Source: Geobacter sp. UBA4074 (lineage in GTDB: Bacteria > Desulfobacterota > Desulfuromonadia > Geobacterales > Pseudopelobacteraceae). From it: a stretch of DNA of 13,349 nt. The stretch spans positions 1 to 13,349 of the forward strand of contig DFYU01000103.1 of assembly GCA_002383415.1 (NCBI GenBank), written 5' to 3'. Below are positions 1 to 5,795 of this stretch, one piece after another. The notes under the pieces are model-generated. The model did no database searches. It saw nothing but the letters and a program-made list of their open reading frames with translations, and had not been told where the DNA came from. Position 1 is the stretch's first letter. Each line of letters opens with the position of its first letter. Made by a program: the position numbers and the translations under genes.

Positions 1-36
1 CCGGCACAACTCATCAGGGAAGATCGCGAACGATGA
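1..36 (+). CDS. vapB: VapB-type antitoxin, C-terminal end only
   Basis: In the frame ending at the TGA at 34-36, the first 36 bases read PAQLIREDRER and stop. A tail of the form L-I-R-E-D-R-x-R is common at the end of VapB antitoxins, which wrap around and inhibit the VapC toxin. The stop overlaps the vapC start in an ATGA (33-36), the usual translational coupling of a vapBC pair. Only 11 residues are visible, so the DNA-binding fold of the antitoxin cannot be identified. The call rests on the tail motif and the overlap with vapC. Confidence 0.7.
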   Translation, partial: PAQLIREDRER

Positions 37-431
37 TTACGATTCTCGATGCCAGTGCCGCGATTGCTGTTGCAATGAATCTTCCTGAGTCGACAAGGTT
101 TCAACCGAATATCGACTCATCCGATCTGGTACTAGCCCCGGATATCATTGTGGCTGAAGTAGCAAACGCGACGTGGAAATACGTTCGTGCCGGGATTATT
201 GATGCAGATCAGGGTGGTGCTGTTCTTGAGCGCGCAATAGGCCTTGTTGATTCGTTTGAACCAGGACAGATGCTGTATAAGGAAGCGTTTGCCGTCTCAG
301 TTGACCATCAGCATCCGGTGTACGATGCCCTTTATCTGGTTTTAGCCCGCAGACATGCTGGTGTTCTGGCAACACTTGATACGCGTTTGGCTGAGTTGGC
401 ATCGAAATTACACATCAGGTTGGTGCAATAA
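33..431 (+). CDS. vapC: VapC-family PIN-domain ribonuclease toxin
   Basis: This 132-residue protein is of normal VapC length. The four acidic residues of the PIN active site are in place: D6 in LDASA, E42 in VAEVAN, D98 in VYDALYLVLAR and D116 in ATLDTRL. These coordinate the metal ions used to cleave RNA; VapC toxins typically cut tRNA or rRNA and so arrest translation. The gene overlaps the end of the upstream antitoxin by 4 nt, so the pair is one operon that would be repressed by the VapB-VapC complex from a promoter outside the window. No disruption is visible, so the toxin should be active. Bases 55-110 recur almost exactly at 2273-2328. The RNA target cannot be told from sequence. Confidence 0.93.
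   Translation: MITILDASAAIAVAMNLPESTRFQPNIDSSDLVLAPDIIVAEVANATWKYVRAGIIDADQGGAVLERAIGLVDSFEPGQMLYKEAFAVSVDHQHPVYDALYLVLARRHAGVLATLDTRLAELASKLHIRLVQ
55..110 (+). repeat. Direct repeat, copy A (inside vapC)
   Basis: This 56-bp stretch of the vapC 5' region matches 2273-2328 in the same orientation with three mismatches (positions 56, 69 and 73). The last 37 bases are identical. The two copies are 2218 bp apart and bracket the vapC 3' part and the first hipBA pair. Confidence 0.92.
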
Positions 432-467
432 TCTGACCGGAGAGTTTGGGGCCTTGCAGTTTTGATA

Positions 468-488
468 GGCGTCCAAAATTGACCCACC
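468..488. mobile_element. Possible insertion-sequence terminal remnant
   Basis: The stretch contains GTCCAAAATTGACCCACC. From memory this resembles the terminal repeats of IS21-family elements (GTGGGTCAATTTTGGAC on the other strand). No transposase gene, second end or target duplication is visible, so at most it is a relic. It lies just after vapC, in an accessory region where such scars are expected. The rest of 432-601 shows no gene. Confidence 0.25.
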
Positions 489-539
489 TCACCCTGCCCT
501 CACCATGTCCGCTGTATGCAGGAGACTACACCTGCTGAG

Positions 540-569
540 GTTTAAAAGGCTGCCCTGCAGCTTTTAAAC
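540..569. repeat. Inverted repeat upstream of hipB, possible operator or hairpin
   Basis: GTTTAAAAG at 540-548 is the exact reverse complement of CTTTTAAAC at 561-569. CTG and CAG just inside the arms extend the stem to 12 bp with one bulged G. No T-run follows, so it is not a standard terminator. It lies 32 bp upstream of the hipB -35 box, so it could be a binding site for the HipB or HipBA repressor, or a hairpin in a transcript from upstream. Confidence 0.45.
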
Positions 570-601
570 GAACTGCCATTAAAAAATAACGATAAATAAA
601 A

Positions 602-630
602 TTGACAAAAAGCCGTATTAAACAAATAAT
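602..630 (+). promoter_or_regulatory. Sigma70-type promoter of the first hipBA pair
   Basis: A perfect -35 box TTGACA (602-607) is followed by a 17-bp spacer and a -10 box AATAAT (625-630), in very AT-rich DNA. Transcription would start near 637, only about 4 nt before the hipB ATG at 641. No Shine-Dalgarno sequence is present. The message is therefore probably leaderless or nearly so. The same TTG could be misread as a start codon at 602. Confidence 0.7.
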
Positions 631-640
631 AATTAACATT

Positions 641-979
641 ATGAGCAAAAAGACTATTATCATCTATCCGTCAGCAGCTAAAGAACTGATCTCGTTGGGA
701 CAACGCCTCAGGGATGCCCGTTTGCGTCGCCGTTTTTCCATGGAGACGGTTTGCGTCAGGGCGGACATATCACGCCCTACACTCTATAAAGTGGAAAACG
801 GCGACCCATCCGTTGCCATGGGTATCTATGTGCAGATACTGCGAGTCTTAGGACTGGTGGAAGATTTGGGGCTGCTGGCCAAGGAAGATCTGCTGGGCAG
901 GCGACTCCAGGATGAGGCGCTACCCCACCGCAAAAGGGCTCCTAAAAAGACACTCCAAACAGGCGGATCGGATGGCTAA
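641..979 (+). CDS. hipB: HipB-like Xre/Cro-family antitoxin and repressor
   Basis: A 112-residue protein with one Xre-type helix-turn-helix at about residues 20-65. The recognition part reads VCVRADISRPTLYKVENGDPS, spelled here across its conserved S-x-x-T-x-Y-x-x-E-x-G pattern. A basic tail (HRKRAPKK) follows. HipB proteins bind operator DNA as dimers, sequester HipA and repress their own operon. I place the start at the ATG at 641. An extension to a TTG at 602 is possible in frame, but that TTG is part of a perfect -35 box. The gene overlaps hipA by 8 nt (972-979), as expected for a coupled antitoxin-toxin pair. The assignment as antitoxin rests on the helix-turn-helix plus position. Confidence 0.85.
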   Translation: MSKKTIIIYPSAAKELISLGQRLRDARLRRRFSMETVCVRADISRPTLYKVENGDPSVAMGIYVQILRVLGLVEDLGLLAKEDLLGRRLQDEALPHRKRAPKKTLQTGGSDG

Positions 980-2219
980 AAGAACGCAAGGCGAACAGGT
1001 ATGGGTCTGGCTTGACGATCCATCGTTTGGGCCTTTGCAGCGCATCGGCACCTTATGCCGTGGCGACCGGGGAAGTGTGCGTTTTGCCTATGATCCGGCC
1101 TGGCTGAGGCAGGCACATGCTTTTCCCCTTGATCCTGAACTTGACCTGACTGCTGGCGAGTTTTTTCCGGGCAACGCCAACTTCGGCGTGTTTATGGATT
1201 CCTGCCCCGACCGCTGGGGACAGACCCTGATGAAACGCAGGGAGTCAGTTGAGGCACGGGAGCAAGGGCGCACACCGCGGGTTCTGGGGGCCTGGGAATT
1301 CTTACTGGGGGTGCAGGACTGTACCCGCATGGGTGCACTCCGGTTCACCCGTCCTGACGAAAATAATTTTCTGGCCAATGAAGCGCTTTCAGCGCCGCCG
1401 ATTGCCCGGATTGCCGAACTACAAGCGATTGCCTTTGAGCTGACCAAGAAGAAGCAGGATGATCTTGGCGCCATCAAAGAGTGGCTGAGGGTACTGGTGG
1501 CGCCAGGCTCATCTCTTGGCGGCGCACGCCCGAAAGCTAATCTGGTGGATGAAGAAGGCAGTCTCTGGATCGCCAAGTTCCCGTCGTCTGATGATGATTA
1601 CGATGTTGCAAGCTGGGAAATGCTGGTACAGCAACTTGCGAAGGAATGCGGCATCACGGTGCCGGCTTCCCGGCTGATACGGATCGGCAATGGTTACCAT
1701 ACGTTTATGGTGAAGCGATTTGATCGGGTCGGCGCCACCAGGCGTTTCTTTGCGTCAGCGATGACTATGACCGGGCATCAAGATAGTGAAGATGCCAGCT
1801 ACCTGGAGTTAGCCGAGTTTATTGCCACCTGGGGCGAAACTGGTGGAATTGCCCATGATCTTGAAGAGCTTTTCAGGAGAGTGGTTTTTAATGTTGCCAC
1901 TGCTAACCGTGACGACCATCTGCGCAATCACGGTTTCATAAGAACCCCGGCCGGCTGGCGACTTGCACCGGCCTTTGACATGAACCCGTCATTTAAAAAA
2001 CAAGAACATACACTGAGCCTTGATCTCTATACTCGTGAGCCGGATCTGGCAGTTGTGCTGAAAACTGCGGAGTACTACCGGCTCAGCAAAACCAAGGCAG
2101 AAGAGATTATCGCCAACGTCTGCAACGTGATTGAAGGATGGCGTACCCATGCCAAACGGCTTGGTTTGTCAGCCCACGAACTATACGAGGCCCAGCACCT
2201 TTTCCACTGCAGACCGTAA
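972..2219 (+). CDS. hipA: HipA-family serine/threonine kinase toxin (first copy)
   Basis: A 415-residue HipA-type kinase, close to the usual family length. The N-terminal HipA region (about 1-110) is followed by the kinase body. Visible motifs are the autophosphorylation and P-loop segment PGSSLGGARPK (178-188), the ATP-binding lysine in WIAKFPS (K202), the catalytic loop NRDDHLRNH (312-320) and the metal-binding aspartate in APAFDMNP (D336). E. coli HipA phosphorylates glutamyl-tRNA synthetase and induces persistence; related HipA kinases use other tRNA synthetases, and the target here is unknown. The start at 972 overlaps the hipB stop. An in-frame ATG at 912 lies inside hipB and would add a tail with no family match. 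All motifs are intact, so the kinase should work. It differs strongly from the second HipA at 2356-3558. Confidence 0.92.
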   Translation: MAKRTQGEQVWVWLDDPSFGPLQRIGTLCRGDRGSVRFAYDPAWLRQAHAFPLDPELDLTAGEFFPGNANFGVFMDSCPDRWGQTLMKRRESVEAREQGRTPRVLGAWEFLLGVQDCTRMGALRFTRPDENNFLANEALSAPPIARIAELQAIAFELTKKKQDDLGAIKEWLRVLVAPGSSLGGARPKANLVDEEGSLWIAKFPSSDDDYDVASWEMLVQQLAKECGITVPASRLIRIGNGYHTFMVKRFDRVGATRRFFASAMTMTGHQDSEDASYLELAEFIATWGETGGIAHDLEELFRRVVFNVATANRDDHLRNHGFIRTPAGWRLAPAFDMNPSFKKQEHTLSLDLYTREPDLAVVLKTAEYYRLSKTKAEEIIANVCNVIEGWRTHAKRLGLSAHELYEAQHLFHCRP

Positions 2220-2272
2220 GTTCTTCTGTTGTTTAAGCAAGGGTTTGCTGTGGTGTCCTTTCCGACAGCAAT

Positions 2273-2328
2273 GCGCCGCGATTGCTCTTGCGATGAATCT
2301 TCCTGAGTCGACAAGGTTTCAACCGAAT
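2273..2328 (+). pseudogene. Remnant of a vapC 5' end (direct repeat, copy B)
   Basis: This segment is 53/56 identical to bases 55-110 of the intact vapC and reads AAIALAMNLPESTRFQPN where vapC has AAIAVAMNLPESTRFQPN. Just upstream, GACAGCAAT resembles the D-A-S codons of vapC but is out of frame by an indel. Homology ends at 2328, and the frame stops at 2344-2346. It cannot encode a PIN domain. It is the only thing recognised between the two converging hipA stops and suggests rearrangement or duplication of vapC around the first hipBA pair. Confidence 0.8.
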
Positions 2329-2355
2329 ACGCTAATCAGGCAGTAGCCGTTGAAC

Positions 2356-3558
2356 TCATACAGACATAGTTTCCGTCACTCCTACATTCCAGGCGGCCAG
2401 CATCCGGTTTCCCACGTCCCGAAATGCAGGGTGTTCTTCAGTGTAAGCAGACAGCATGCCCCGGGTATCGTTGACGCCGTCCGCACACTTTTCGAATATC
2501 TGGCCTATTTTTCCCACCGGCAAGGCAAGGTGCGCTATCGCGAATTTTTCCAGCAGCTTTCTGTTCCACCATTTTTTGGTTCCTGCAAGCGAGAGTGCAG
2601 GAACGTCTTGAGCGATATAGGCCACCGTTGTCACCAGGTCATACGCCGGTGCCAGGTGGACTGACTGGCCGGGATGCTCATACAGCACGCCAAAGTTTTT
2701 CAGATGGGCATCTCCATTCCGAAGCATGCAGGAAAGGATGAGCGAGGCGAAAAACTGCTCGCGGGCTGTCTGCAGAAATTCACCCGACACAAAATCCTTG
2801 ATTGATCGCGCCACCCGTTCGTAGCTGCTGGCGTATTTCTGTGCAGAGCCCAAGGCCTGCAGGGAACAGACATCCTCAAAACCGAGGGCGTGCCCGTCAG
2901 CCGTCAGATCAAAGCGCTTCATCACAAACAGACCGCCATTGGCGGAAAGATGGAATTCCGGCACCGGCAGTCCGGCGCGTTCGGCGGCGGTCATGCAAAA
3001 GAATTCATTGGTCGCCAGCTGCGGATAATCCGCTCCCCATGATTTAACGATATAACCACCCACAGCAGCGCTTCCCCGCTCAGCTGCATCCAGCATGACT
3101 TTGGGTTGCACGCCGGATATACCGGAACGGAGTGCATATTTTGCCACCAGATCATGAAAAAGTTCTTCGGTATCCGGATAGGACAGCAGATCATCCAGGG
3201 ATTCAGCAGATTCTACAATGCCGGGTGCCATATCCCCTGGCAGAGAGAAGCGGTTACGGCCGATCTGATTTCCGCCAGTAACCCGGAGTATGGTCAAGTC
3301 ATCTTCCCCAACCAACTTGGCAATGGCTCGTCGAATAGCCTCAAGCAGGGCGCCTTCAGGCAGATTCATCTGAAAAATCGGGTGCAGATCGCGACTTAGC
3401 CAGCTTTCCAAACGCACCGGCATGGTAAGCGACACCTGGGCATCGGGAGAGATTGCAACCTGATCGTAGGCAAACACATACTGCTTCTGATCAGGCGTCT
3501 TGTCCAGGAGTCCGGCCCGGAGATCAGCCGCCCAGACAGCCAGTGTCGTGGCGCTCAT
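2356..3558 (-). CDS. hipA: HipA-family serine/threonine kinase toxin (second copy)
   Basis: A 400-residue HipA kinase of a subfamily different from the first copy. The N-terminal region (about 1-110) contains FAYDQVAISPDAQVSLTMPV and MNLPEGAL. Key kinase motifs are SGISGVQPKV (145-154, P-loop and autophosphorylation segment), the ATP lysine in YIVKSW (K172), MKRFD (213-217), the catalytic loop NGDAHLKNFG (281-290) and the DFG-like AYDL (D307). The classic S-G-x-Q-x-K pattern places it nearer to E. coli HipA than the first copy is. Its GTG/ATG choice is clear: the ATG at 3556-3558 overlaps the antitoxin TGA in an ATGA. The gene converges on the first hipA with only 136 bp between stops. No terminator is evident between them. 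The substrate is unknown. Confidence 0.93.
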   Translation of the reverse strand: MSATTLAVWAADLRAGLLDKTPDQKQYVFAYDQVAISPDAQVSLTMPVRLESWLSRDLHPIFQMNLPEGALLEAIRRAIAKLVGEDDLTILRVTGGNQIGRNRFSLPGDMAPGIVESAESLDDLLSYPDTEELFHDLVAKYALRSGISGVQPKVMLDAAERGSAAVGGYIVKSWGADYPQLATNEFFCMTAAERAGLPVPEFHLSANGGLFVMKRFDLTADGHALGFEDVCSLQALGSAQKYASSYERVARSIKDFVSGEFLQTAREQFFASLILSCMLRNGDAHLKNFGVLYEHPGQSVHLAPAYDLVTTVAYIAQDVPALSLAGTKKWWNRKLLEKFAIAHLALPVGKIGQIFEKCADGVNDTRGMLSAYTEEHPAFRDVGNRMLAAWNVGVTETMSV

Positions 3559-3794
3559 TGTTCACCCCGCAGCTCATCCAACGTCGGCGGCATACCTGCT
3601 GGCCGTACTCGAAGCTCAAGGTCGAGGTACTCCAGGACTCTGATCAGCTTGCGTACGCCAATTTCCTGAACGGTTCCCGATTCGATCTGGCTGATGGTAG
3701 TACGGCTCATCGCCAGATCCTTTGCCAGTTTTTCCTGGGAAATCTTCCTGCGCTTGCGTTCTTTGCGTATGTCGTCACCGATTTCGAAAAGCAT
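3555..3794 (-). CDS. hipB: HipB-like Xre-family antitoxin (second copy)
   Basis: A 79-residue helix-turn-helix protein. The fold runs from about residue 5 to 60, with the signature ISQEKLAKDLAMSRTTISQIESG (Q at the second helix, S-R-T-T-I-S-x-I-E-S-G in the recognition helix). The C-terminal end (RVRPAGMPPTLDELRGEQ, given here as its main part) would be the toxin-contacting tail. Its stop overlaps the hipA start by 4 nt. No Shine-Dalgarno sequence precedes the ATG at 3792-3794. A possible -10 box lies 6 nt upstream, so the message may be leaderless. It is expected to bind the AT-rich region at 3800-3860 and repress the pair. Confidence 0.9.
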   Translation of the reverse strand: MLFEIGDDIRKERKRRKISQEKLAKDLAMSRTTISQIESGTVQEIGVRKLIRVLEYLDLELRVRPAGMPPTLDELRGEQ

Positions 3795-3800
3795 GTTTGA

Positions 3801-3859
3801 ATCATATACGAAACATAATCCAAATAAAAGTAGATTTTGTTTTGTATAAAAAACATTTT
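3801..3859 (-). promoter_or_regulatory. AT-rich control region of the second hipBA pair
   Basis: On the minus strand a -10-like TATGAT (3801-3806) is preceded, after 16 bp, by a weak -35-like TTTATT (3823-3828). On the plus strand two similar 15-mers occur: TATACGAAACATAAT (3805-3819) and TATAAAAAACATTTT (3845-3859), 11 of 15 positions alike and 40 bp apart. The first overlaps the putative promoter, as an autorepressor site would. The -35 is poor, and the AT-rich background makes chance similarity likely. Confidence 0.35.
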
Positions 3860-3904
3860 AAAGCGCGCCAATAGATCAGTGTCAATTTACTTAGCTTGTG
3901 TCCG

Positions 3905-3948
3905 GTGTAACGGTGCAGTACAGTTTCTCACCCTGTCACCGTTGACAC
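3905..3948. repeat. Inverted repeat upstream of the ligase gene
   Basis: GTGTAACGGTG (3905-3915) pairs with CACCGTTGACAC (3937-3948); the arms are fully complementary apart from one extra C in the right arm. The spacer is 21 nt. It ends 20 bp before the ligase ATG. It could be a regulator site or a hairpin in the leader. There is no T-run. I found no convincing promoter in 3860-3968; a weak GGGA ribosome site lies at 3959-3962. Confidence 0.5.
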
Positions 3949-3968
3949 GCTACTAATCGGGATACCCC

Positions 3969-5279
3969 ATGACGCTGCTAACTTGCAGGCTTTCACTCTT
4001 TTTGCTTATTCTCTGGCTGGCTCAGCAGTTATCTGCTGCGGTCTGGGCCGCTGACTGTCCACGATTGACCACCGACGTCGCCAGTGCCCGCATCCAGAAA
4101 CTGAGCAGCGAGATAAAGCATCACAATGTGTTGTATTACGAAAAGAACGCTCCAGAGATCAGCGATGCCGCCTATGATCGTCTGTTTTCCGAACTGAGGA
4201 TCCTTGAAAGCTGCTTCCCTGCGCTGGCAGCCACTAATTCACCGACCCGAACCGTGGGCATGGCTGTTAGCGGAGTTAAGTCGAAGATTCGGCATGAGAC
4301 GCCGATGCTGAGCCTGGCATCAGCGACCGGACCGAAGGCGGTGGAAAAGTTGCTGCAGAGAATCAGCGGTAAGGGTAGCACTGCGGCCCTGCTGGTGCAG
4401 CCTAAGGTGGACGGTCTGCCGGTAGAGTTGGTGTATCAGGAGGGGCGGTTGGTTTCTGCTGCCACCCGTGGTGATGGGCGCTTCGGCCAGGCGGTAACGG
4501 AGCGGGTCAGGTCGATTCAGGGAATTCCACCGCAGTTGACCGGCTCGTTTCCGGCACGGGTAGTGGTACGGGGCGAGGTGTATGTCGATCTGGCGACCTC
4601 GTCGTCAGCTACACCACACTATGCCACACCACGCCATCAGGCCGCCGGAACGCTGTTGGCCGGCACTCCAAACCCTGCATTGGTGGCAGCGTTACGTTTT
4701 TTCCCCTTCGAGCTGGTGCAGGCCCAGCAATGTTGTGGTGTGCTGACAGATAGCGCGGCGCTGCGTCTGCTGAAAAGCTGGGGACTACCCGTGAGGCCTG
4801 AACTAACGACGCCGGCAGCAAACCTGAACGGGGTACGAGCCATATACCAGACGATACTGGCAGAGCGCCAAAAACTACCCTTTAGCGCAGACGGGATTGT
4901 GGTGAAGGTGGATGAGCTTGCCCTGCGCCAACGATTGGGCGCCGGGAGTCGTGAACCACGCTGGGCTGCAGCCTGGAAATTTCCTCCGGCTACCGCTGTC
5001 ACGACCGTGCGGGAGATCCGCTGGCAGACCGGACGCACCGGACGCCGCACCCCGGTGGCGCTGCTGGAACCGGTGAGCATCGGCGGCATCCGTGTCAGCA
5101 GGGCATCGTTGCATACAAAATCTGAGGTTAAGCGGTTGGGCATCACGGCTGGAGATCAGGTAGTGGTTGCCCTGGTGGGTGATGTGATTCCGCAGATCAT
5201 TACGGTGGTCAAGGATGAGATCGCAGTCAAAAGCCGAGACAAGGCTGCGCGCACGCAAGCAACCAGTAACGGTGATTAG
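3969..5279 (+). CDS. ligB: LigB-like NAD+-dependent DNA ligase with signal peptide, C-terminally short
   Basis: A 436-residue NAD+-dependent DNA ligase core. Residues 1-27 look like a Sec signal peptide: basic start, hydrophobic stretch and VWA before ADC. Domain Ia follows (HNVLYYEKNAPEISDAAYD, 52-70), which binds the NMN part of NAD+. The adenylated lysine is K146 in VQPKVDG. Other nucleotidyltransferase motifs are RGEVYV (201-206), SADGIVVKVDE (307-316) and AAAWKFPP (333-340). The OB fold contains RTGRRTPVALLEPVSIGG and ends in GDVIPQI (404-410). Standard LigA is about 670 residues and E. coli LigB about 560; this protein has no zinc finger, helix-hairpin-helix or BRCT domain. E. coli LigB also begins with a signal-like stretch ending near W-A-x-C-P. 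Catalysis of adenylation looks possible; efficient DNA binding is less sure. Confidence 0.85.
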   Translation: MTLLTCRLSLFLLILWLAQQLSAAVWAADCPRLTTDVASARIQKLSSEIKHHNVLYYEKNAPEISDAAYDRLFSELRILESCFPALAATNSPTRTVGMAVSGVKSKIRHETPMLSLASATGPKAVEKLLQRISGKGSTAALLVQPKVDGLPVELVYQEGRLVSAATRGDGRFGQAVTERVRSIQGIPPQLTGSFPARVVVRGEVYVDLATSSSATPHYATPRHQAAGTLLAGTPNPALVAALRFFPFELVQAQQCCGVLTDSAALRLLKSWGLPVRPELTTPAANLNGVRAIYQTILAERQKLPFSADGIVVKVDELALRQRLGAGSREPRWAAAWKFPPATAVTTVREIRWQTGRTGRRTPVALLEPVSIGGIRVSRASLHTKSEVKRLGITAGDQVVVALVGDVIPQIITVVKDEIAVKSRDKAARTQATSNGD

Positions 5280-5321
5280 TAGCTGTCGAATATGTCCCCT
5301 AGAATGTCCCCGCTCCAAAAC

Positions 5322-5359
5322 AAAAGGGGCTAGCCAATCTTGGCTAACCCCTTATTTTT
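5322..5359. terminator. Bidirectional rho-independent terminator
   Basis: AAGGGGCTAGCCAA (5324-5337) and TTGGCTAACCCCTT (5340-5353) form a 13-of-14-pair stem with a tight loop. On the plus strand it is followed by ATTTTT (5354-5359), ending ligase transcription. On the minus strand the stem is followed by TTTTGTTTT, ending the tRNA-Pro transcript, whose 3' end is only 10 bp away. Confidence 0.85.
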
Positions 5360-5362
5360 ACA

Positions 5363-5439
5363 TGGTCGGAGCGATACGATTCGAACGTACGACCCCCTGC
5401 TCCCAAGGCAGGTGCGCTACCAGGCTGCGCTACGCTCCG
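5363..5439 (-). tRNA. tRNA-Pro (anticodon UGG)
   Basis: On the minus strand a 77-nt cloverleaf starts CGGAGCG and closes with CGCTCCG, then discriminator A and an encoded CCA (5363-5365). The D-arm region contains AGCCTGGTAGCGC. The anticodon arm is CCTGC-CTTGGGA-GCAGG with anticodon TGG. The T-arm contains GTTCGAATC. UGG reads proline codons by wobble. The gene sits between the terminator on its 3' side and the J-domain gene on its 5' side. Its 3' end faces the accessory genes. Confidence 0.97.
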
Positions 5440-5449
5440 AAAGATGAAT

Positions 5450-5479
5450 TGTATAGCACGACAGCTGCCGGAATGGCAA
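5450..5479 (-). promoter_or_regulatory. Promoter of tRNA-Pro
   Basis: On the minus strand TTGCCA (5474-5479) and TATACA (5450-5455) are separated by 18 bp. This would start transcription a few bases before the mature tRNA 5' end at 5439. It lies in the short gap after the J-domain gene stop (5490-5492). Confidence 0.6.
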
Positions 5480-5489
5480 GCGATACTCG

Positions 5490-5795
5490 TTATTTTTCCT
5501 CAAGCCGCCCGCTCCAGACCGGATCCCAGGAAAATTGGCGGCGCAGGTGTTCCTCGGGGTTTTGACGATAAAACTCTTCCTCGCTGAAGGCAAAACGATA
5601 GGTCTGCAGGTAGTCCATCAGCAGTCGGTGTGCTTCGTTCAGACGCCGGATCATCTCCGGGTCGCTGGCGCCGTGATCGGGATGAAACTGTTTTACCAGG
5701 GCGCGATGCCGTTCCTTGATACGCCGGATAGTGAGCAGATCGTTCTCATGCAGTCCGAATAGATGCAGTGCGTCCTTCAGCTCTTGGTAGGTCAT
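5490..5795 (-). CDS. Small J-domain (DnaJ-like) protein
   Basis: A 101-residue protein consisting of a J domain and a short tail. The J domain spans about 3-65 and keeps the essential HPD tripeptide (38-40, in KQFHPDHG) between two amphipathic helices (RRIKERHRALVKQF and MIRRLNEAHRLLMDYL). J domains stimulate the ATPase of Hsp70/DnaK. The G/F-rich, zinc and C-terminal client domains of true DnaJ are absent, so it is a specialised co-chaperone. The tail (about 66-101) is acidic and aromatic (FAFSEEEFYRQNPEEH). Its ATG overlaps the dxs TGA by 4 nt, so it is made from the dxs message. The client is not known; the coupling points to Dxs as a candidate. Confidence 0.88.
   Translation of the reverse strand: MTYQELKDALHLFGLHENDLLTIRRIKERHRALVKQFHPDHGASDPEMIRRLNEAHRLLMDYLQTYRFAFSEEEFYRQNPEEHLRRQFSWDPVWSGRLEEK

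Noticed and set aside
602..640. TTG start for hipB at 602
   Set aside because: The TTG is part of a perfect TTGACA -35 box with a -10 box 17 bp later; the extension has no helix-turn-helix content.
912..971. Earlier ATG start for the first hipA
   Set aside because: It lies inside hipB, adds 20 residues with no family match, and the ATG at 972 gives the normal short antitoxin-toxin overlap with a ribosome-site-like AGGCGG before it.
2246..2270. Small hairpin TGCTGT/ACAGCA after the first hipA
   Set aside because: Only six pairs, a 13-nt loop and no T-run; too weak to call a terminator.
2131..2346. Plus-strand open frame of 71 codons containing MNLPESTRFQPN
   Set aside because: It joins an out-of-frame piece of hipA to the vapC remnant; it is not a gene in its own right.
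5215..5565. Plus-strand open frame ending in a peptide like VGAIRFERTTPCSQGRCATRLRYAP
   Set aside because: This is the well-known false protein made by translating the antisense of tRNA-Pro; it covers the tRNA and terminator.
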